DNA of 64,000 nucleotides from Vibrio panuliri (GTDB taxonomy: Bacteria; Pseudomonadota; Gammaproteobacteria; Enterobacterales; Vibrionaceae): contig NZ_AP019654.1 of NCBI RefSeq assembly GCF_009938205.1, positions 2,880,540-2,944,539 of the forward strand, read 5' to 3'. Position 1 is the stretch's first letter; every line of letters begins with the position of its first letter. Shown piece after piece: positions 58,998-64,000 of this stretch. A program made the translations under genes and the position numbers. Below the pieces are notes generated by a model, which was not told where the DNA came from, made no database searches, and was given only the letters and a program-made list of their open reading frames with translations.

Positions 58998-60287
58998 TTA
59001 AGTAACTATAAAGTCACGTAAAACTGCCCCTTCTCTTTTTTCAAGTCTAGACCAATCTACCTGTTGCATACGAATATTAATCAACAAGTTACCATCTTGG
59101 TCAAATTCTTCTTGCTGTATACACTTCATTTGGAAGAATGTACTACGCAATCGGCCTTGATTTTGTGGAGGAATACACAATTGGTATTGCACCATTTGAC
59201 TCGCTAAGCGTTCAGTCAAGGCAGCAAACAGAAGATCGATACCTTTGCCTTCCATTGCTGATACCCAAACGGCGCGAGGAACACCTTCCTCATCACGTTC
59301 GATACGGGGTTCTTGCCCTTCTAGATTGTCAATTTTATTCATGACAACTAAGGCAGGCACCTCGTGAGCATCGATTTCTTCAAGTACTTCATGTACCGCT
59401 TGAATATTCTCACGAAAACGCTCGTCACTGGCATCGACAACATGTAACAAAATGTCAGCTTCTTGCGTTTCTTGTAGCGTCGCTTTAAAGGCCGCGACAA
59501 GATCGTGCGGTAGATGGCGAATAAATCCTACTGTATCAGCAAGTATTGCCGCACCAACATCTGCTAATTCTATTTTACGCAGAGTCGGATCTAATGTAGC
59601 AAATAATTGATCCGCGGCGTAAACGCCAGCAGCAGTGATTCGGTTAAACAGGGTCGATTTCCCTGCGTTGGTGTAACCAACCAAAGAGATGGTTGGAATT
59701 TCTGCTCGACTTCTCGCTCGGCGGCCTTGTTCACGCTGCTTTGCTACTTTTTCCAAGCGGCGCAAAATAGCTTTGATGCGTTCACGCAATAGACGTCGGT
59801 CTGTCTCTAACTGAGTTTCACCTGGACCACGTAAACCAATACCACCTTTTTGACGTTCAAGGTGAGTCCAACCACGAATCAGACGAGTAGAGATATGGCG
59901 AAGCTGAGCTAGCTCAACTTGCAACTTACCCTCGTGGGTGCGGGCGCGCTGTGCAAATATATCCAAAATTAGACCTGTACGATCCAATACTCGGCATTGG
60001 CACAACTTCTCGAGGTTACGTTCTTGGGCAGGAGAAAGGGCGTGGTTAAAAATCACCACATCAGCGTCAGACCATTGCACTGCTTGTGCAATTTCTTGAG
60101 CCTTGCCCTCACCAACATAGTATTTAGGGTGTGGAGACTGGCGGCTTCCTGTTACAACTTGTAACGAAGATACCCCAGCTGAAGAGACCAACATTTCAAA
60201 CTCGTTGAGATCTTCCCACTCCCCTTCTTGCGTGAAGTTGATATGAACAAGTACGGCTCGCTCACCGGCTTCATAACGGTCAAACAA
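58998..60287 (-). CDS. hflX: GTPase HflX
   Basis: 429 aa. N-terminal HflX domain with a glycine-rich loop (KGGIGLRGPGETQLE), then a Ras-like G domain (LVGYTNAGKSTLFNRI, ADTVGFIRHLPHDL, VMNKIDN). It splits stalled 70S ribosomes, notably after heat shock. Start is TTG at 60287: it is the only start that gives FDRYEAGERAVLVHI and has GAGGAG 7 nt upstream. Lies between hfq and hflK, the usual order. Confidence 0.96.
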   Translation of the reverse strand: MFDRYEAGERAVLVHINFTQEGEWEDLNEFEMLVSSAGVSSLQVVTGSRQSPHPKYYVGEGKAQEIAQAVQWSDADVVIFNHALSPAQERNLEKLCQCRVLDRTGLILDIFAQRARTHEGKLQVELAQLRHISTRLIRGWTHLERQKGGIGLRGPGETQLETDRRLLRERIKAILRRLEKVAKQREQGRRARSRAEIPTISLVGYTNAGKSTLFNRITAAGVYAADQLFATLDPTLRKIELADVGAAILADTVGFIRHLPHDLVAAFKATLQETQEADILLHVVDASDERFRENIQAVHEVLEEIDAHEVPALVVMNKIDNLEGQEPRIERDEEGVPRAVWVSAMEGKGIDLLFAALTERLASQMVQYQLCIPPQNQGRLRSTFFQMKCIQQEEFDQDGNLLINIRMQQVDWSRLEKREGAVLRDFIVT

Positions 60288-60326
60288 GCATCAACTCCTC
60301 AATATAAAACTAATTGTACTCAGAGA

Positions 60327-60629
<303 letters not shown>

Positions 60630-60775
60630 TTAGCTAGTGGTTTACTGCAACACGTTAGGTCACATCTGAGCTAAACGAAGATAAAAACACCCCTGAATTA
60701 CTGTTATGGCGGTAAATACCACAAAATTCAAGTAACAGATCCTTTACAGGGTACATTCACGCAAAAGCGATCACA

Positions 60776-61723
60776 TTATACACAGCTTGAACCGCTTGAT
60801 GCCACGGCATTTGAAACAGTTTCTAGTGCTTGTTCAATGTTTTCGCTATCTAACCAAGTTAAATTATCCCAGCTGCGTAACCAGGTAATTTGTCGCTTGG
60901 CCAATTGGCGGGTTGCACAGATTCCGCGAAAAATCGCTTCTTCTTGACTGCATTTCCCATCCAAATAGTCCCACATCTGCCTGTAACCTACGCAACGAAT
61001 CGACGGAAGATCAGGATGGAGATCCTCTCGAGCATAAAGCGAACGCATCTCTTGTTCAAATCCTGCGTCGATCATTTTTTCAAAGCGCAGCTCAATTCGG
61101 CGGTGGAGCTCAGCCCTTTCCTTGGGAGCTATCGCAAACTGCTTGACGTTAAAGGGAAGCGTTTCACCTTTGGTCTGCGTCAGCTCTGTTAGAGTTTTAC
61201 CTGAAATTCGATAAACTTCCAACGCCCGAGACAATCTTTGTGGATCATTCGGATGAATACGCTGAGCAGAAACTGGATCGATCTCACGTAATTGATCGTG
61301 CAACGCTTGCCAACCTAGTGTGGATGCCTCTTGCTCTATCTGCTGACGAATCTCGGGATCAGCCGCAGGCAACGGCGATAAACCTTCTAACAACGCCTTG
61401 TAGTACAGCATAGTACCACCCACCAACAAGGGGATTTTCCCTTGTGAAACAATCTCGTTCATTTCCGCAAGGGCATCACGACGGAAGTCTGCCGCAGAAT
61501 AAGATTCGCTTGGGTCTAAAATATCAATCAGACGATGTGGTGCAACCGCCAGCTCATCACTATCCGGCTTTGCAGTACCGATATCCATCCCCTTGTATAT
61601 CAAAGCCGAATCAACGGAAATGATCTCTACTGGGTACTTTTGGCGAAGACGAATTGCTAAGTCAGTTTTACCTGACGCCGTTGGCCCCATTAAAAATAGA
61701 GCAAGTGGTAGTTGTTTATTCAT
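60776..61723 (-). CDS. miaA: tRNA dimethylallyltransferase
   Basis: Adds dimethylallyl to A37 of tRNAs reading UNN codons. 315 aa. [16 protein letters not shown] is the P-loop; [19 protein letters not shown] and [13 protein letters not shown] are the substrate-binding signatures. Overlaps mutL by 4 bp; 182 bp separate it from hfq, where hfq promoters are expected by analogy with E. coli. Confidence 0.98.
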   Translation of the reverse strand: MNKQLPLALFLMGPTASGKTDLAIRLRQKYPVEIISVDSALIYKGMDIGTAKPDSDELAVAPHRLIDILDPSESYSAADFRRDALAEMNEIVSQGKIPLLVGGTMLYYKALLEGLSPLPAADPEIRQQIEQEASTLGWQALHDQLREIDPVSAQRIHPNDPQRLSRALEVYRISGKTLTELTQTKGETLPFNVKQFAIAPKERAELHRRIELRFEKMIDAGFEQEMRSLYAREDLHPDLPSIRCVGYRQMWDYLDGKCSQEEAIFRGICATRQLAKRQITWLRSWDNLTWLDSENIEQALETVSNAVASSGSSCV

Positions 61724-63696
61724 AGGTTAAAGGCTGCGATCGTAGCAGAAAAATCCATTGGTCTTACAAACTGGGGATCATGCAAAGGTAACGTACCTTG
61801 CCAAAGCATTTCGACTTCAGCGATGATTTGAATTGCTTCAGACAAAGTGTAGTCACTTTTTACGCTTATTACTTGATCTGCTAACCATTTCGACAGTGCT
61901 AGCTGGATTAAGTTCGCTTCGCTCTTCGCTTGGTCAGTGTACAAAGCAGCGTAAGATAACAGATCTGGTATCAACTGTTGTAGGTTTTGTTGCCGTAACG
62001 GCTGAGGAACGCCCATAACCATCAAAGTTTGTGGGTTGCGCACTTTAATCTCAATCCCCAACAACGCAAATTGACTTTGAAGAGTCTCAAAAGTCTGCTG
62101 CTGCGACAAATCGACTTTTAATGATAAAGGAACCAATAGCGGTTGACTCTTTAACCCCTGCTCACCCACTTGAAGTTGGCCAAAAACTCTCAGCCACTCC
62201 GCTTTCGCTAATGAGACTAAATGCGCACCTGATGTTTTATCTGCCATCAGAACAAACTGACCAGATGCCATACATATCGCTTTCCCCAGTGAGGCGACTG
62301 GCACACTAGAATCAGGCATTGGCGCGGGTTCAACCGTTGTACTCATTGCTGGGACATCCGGCGTTTGCATCAGTTGCTGATACACTTTAACTTCCGCTTG
62401 CGATGGGGACGGTTGAGCATAGCGCTGACTCTCTTTTGCCCTTGAACCACCGCGGCTTTCAACCCATTCACTACGTGGGGCGGATTCACGCACTCTCTGC
62501 GCCGGCTGAGTCGATTCTGTGGCTCTACCTGGATAATCAGGCACTCGCTCAATGGCTTGGTATACCTGTTTAGGCACCGAACTTGCGTCCGCGAAATCGC
62601 TCGACTCGCTAGGCGATGAAAGTGGCGCTTGATTGCCCTGCTCATCTTGAGTGGTCTGATGAAACGCTGCAGCATTTATCTCGGGTTTATCAATATGCTG
62701 GCTTTGTGCCAATGCGTCCGCTAAGGCTTGATAAATAAAATCATGTACTAAACGAGCCTGGTGAAAACGCACTTCATGTTTAGCTGGGTGTACATTGACG
62801 TCAACCTGATGGGGATCGATATCAATAAACAATATGTAGGTTGCAAACTGCTCAGGTCGAAGACTGGTCTCGTAACTTTGACGAATAGCGTGGTTGATCA
62901 ATTTGTCACGCATCATACGCCCATTAACATAGCAGTACTGTAAATCACTTTGTTGACGAGCGCCGTCTGGTGTTGTGATCCAACCATGCAGTCTTAAACC
63001 TTGATGCTCCAGTTCAATTTTGAGCATATGACGAACAAAACTATTGCCGCACACAGCAGCAATGCGTTTTTCAGTTTGACTGTCGGTTTTTGCCGCTCGG
63101 TATTGCTTAACCAGTTTACCGTTGTGACGCAAGTTTATCGTGACATCAAAGCGACTCAGGGCAATACGTTTAATCAGTTCATCAATATGAGCAAACTCGG
63201 TTTTCTCGGTACGAAGAAACTTACGCCGAGCCGGAGTATTGAAAAACAGATCTAAAACTTCAACCGATGTACCGATAGGATGCGCGGCAGGCAATAGCTT
63301 TACTGCCATATCCCGCCCCTCACTGTGAGCTGCCCATGCTTGTTCTTGAGTTGCAGGACGGGAGGTGAGCGTCAGTCTCGAGACTGAGCTAATACTCGCC
63401 AGCGCTTCTCCACGAAAGCCCAAACTGACAATCGCCTCTAGATCGTCAAGGGAGTGGATTTTGGAAGTGGCATGTCGACTAAGTGCTAAGCCCAATTCGT
63501 CTTTTACGATACCTTTGCCGTTATCGCGAACACGAATGAGCTTAGCGCCCCCTTTCTCGATATCAATATCAATTCGAGTGGCACCGGAATCCAAGCTGTT
63601 TTCGACCAGCTCTTTGACCACAGAGGCGGGTCTTTCAACCACCTCTCCTGCGGCTATTTGGTTTGCTAAGCGTGCTGGCAGTATTTTAATTGTCAT
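61720..63696 (-). CDS. mutL: DNA mismatch repair protein MutL
   Basis: 658 aa. N-terminal GHKL ATPase ([41 protein letters not shown]) and a long Ser/Gln-rich linker (about residues 340-460) to the C-terminal dimerisation domain. The DQHAxxERxxYE endonuclease motif is absent, as expected in a Dam/MutH-type organism. Links MutS recognition to MutH and UvrD. Starts 13 bp past amiB. Confidence 0.98.
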   Translation of the reverse strand: MTIKILPARLANQIAAGEVVERPASVVKELVENSLDSGATRIDIDIEKGGAKLIRVRDNGKGIVKDELGLALSRHATSKIHSLDDLEAIVSLGFRGEALASISSVSRLTLTSRPATQEQAWAAHSEGRDMAVKLLPAAHPIGTSVEVLDLFFNTPARRKFLRTEKTEFAHIDELIKRIALSRFDVTINLRHNGKLVKQYRAAKTDSQTEKRIAAVCGNSFVRHMLKIELEHQGLRLHGWITTPDGARQQSDLQYCYVNGRMMRDKLINHAIRQSYETSLRPEQFATYILFIDIDPHQVDVNVHPAKHEVRFHQARLVHDFIYQALADALAQSQHIDKPEINAAAFHQTTQDEQGNQAPLSSPSESSDFADASSVPKQVYQAIERVPDYPGRATESTQPAQRVRESAPRSEWVESRGGSRAKESQRYAQPSPSQAEVKVYQQLMQTPDVPAMSTTVEPAPMPDSSVPVASLGKAICMASGQFVLMADKTSGAHLVSLAKAEWLRVFGQLQVGEQGLKSQPLLVPLSLKVDLSQQQTFETLQSQFALLGIEIKVRNPQTLMVMGVPQPLRQQNLQQLIPDLLSYAALYTDQAKSEANLIQLALSKWLADQVISVKSDYTLSEAIQIIAEVEMLWQGTLPLHDPQFVRPMDFSATIAAFNL

Positions 63697-63709
63697 ATCT
63701 GTATATCAG

Positions 63710-64000
63710 CTAGTTACGCGGAATAATCAAAGTCTGACCGACCGCCAATTGATCTGATTTCAAGTTATTGGCACGACGTAAGCTATCAACACTGACCCCG
63801 TACTTTCTTGCAATTTTACCCAAGAACTCACCTCGTTGAACCTTGTGCTTACGCAAAGGCTGATCTTTGAGGCTAACCGTGATCTTAAGTTTCTGTCCTA
63901 ACTTAAGAGTGTCGGAACGCAGATTATTTTCCCTTCTAATGTCAGCAACTGAAACTTTGTACTTGGCGGCAATTTTGCCGAGATACTCACCGCGCTGAAC
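63710..64000 (-). CDS. amiB: N-acetylmuramoyl-L-alanine amidase, C-terminal LysM part
   Basis: Only the last 96 codons are inside the window; the gene continues past 64000. Two LysM modules are visible, beginning QRGEYLGKIAAKYKVSVADI and QRGEFLGKIARKYGVSVDSL, each ending GQxLxI. LysM binds peptidoglycan, and the position before mutL-miaA-hfq identifies the amidase AmiB, which splits daughter-cell murein. The catalytic domain is not visible. Confidence 0.88.
   Translation of the reverse strand, partial: VQRGEYLGKIAAKYKVSVADIRRENNLRSDTLKLGQKLKITVSLKDQPLRKHKVQRGEFLGKIARKYGVSVDSLRRANNLKSDQLAVGQTLIIPRN

Overview
The window is a continuous, gene-dense stretch of a Vibrio chromosome (most likely chromosome 1 of a marine Vibrio; species not resolvable by eye). 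The basis is protein identity and gene order: a Vibrio-type zinc uptake locus built around a His-rich ZrgA protein, the tamA-tamB-ytfP-ppa-fbp-mpl cluster, the dnaB/rpsF and str ribosomal clusters, and the amiB-mutL-miaA-hfq-hflXKC string. I saw no rRNA, tRNA, IS element, phage, integron or CRISPR array. Almost everything is core genome.

Layout. (1) 1-7.8 kb: central carbon genes on the minus strand (fbaA, pgk, epd, tktA), a small zinc-ribbon gene, and divergent metK with a promoter followed by tandem met boxes. (2) 8-15.3 kb: a DUF2189 membrane protein, a SprT-like protease, endA, rsmE, gshB, yqgE, ruvX, then pmbA and darP. (3) 15.3-18.8 kb: the thiamine ABC transporter thiBPQ under a TPP riboswitch. 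(4) 18.9-30.7 kb: ubiX, mpl, fbp, ppa, a DUF2799 lipoprotein, ytfP, tamB, tamA, msrA, ytfJ. (5) 30.7-34.4 kb: a five-gene zinc uptake operon whose candidate Zur operator is also the terminator hairpin of ytfJ. (6) 34.4-44.6 kb: an unannotated 34-codon membrane ORF, a TIGR03899-like gene, pgi, yjbQ, a dnaB-alr-Omp85 operon, a DUF481 protein, and the rpsF-priB-rpsR-rplI operon with a structured leader. (7) 44.6-47.4 kb: eptA-dgkA, probably an accessory insertion, then bfr and bfd. (8) 47.6-54.2 kb: the str operon in reverse (tuf, fusA, rpsG, rpsL) preceded by tusBCD and a YheO-type regulator; tuf carries a one-base frameshift. (9) 54.4-64 kb: fkpA, a WD40 lipoprotein, slyX, DUF2065, hflC, hflK, hflX, hfq, miaA, mutL and the end of a LysM amidase (amiB).

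The genes fall into familiar working groups: glycolysis, gluconeogenesis and the pentose phosphate link (fbaA, pgk, epd, tktA, fbp, pgi), thiamine import and use, outer-membrane assembly (tamAB plus a POTRA-less Omp85), zinc acquisition, lipid A modification with lipid recycling (eptA-dgkA), and translation. No wholly new multi-gene system stands out. The best leads are the Zur operator/terminator overlap, the mutually exclusive hairpins in the rpsF leader, the broken tuf, two small unannotated ORFs (34440-34544 and 29259-29429), PurR/LacI-type palindromes shared by fbaA and tktA, and a long palindrome between epd and pgk.
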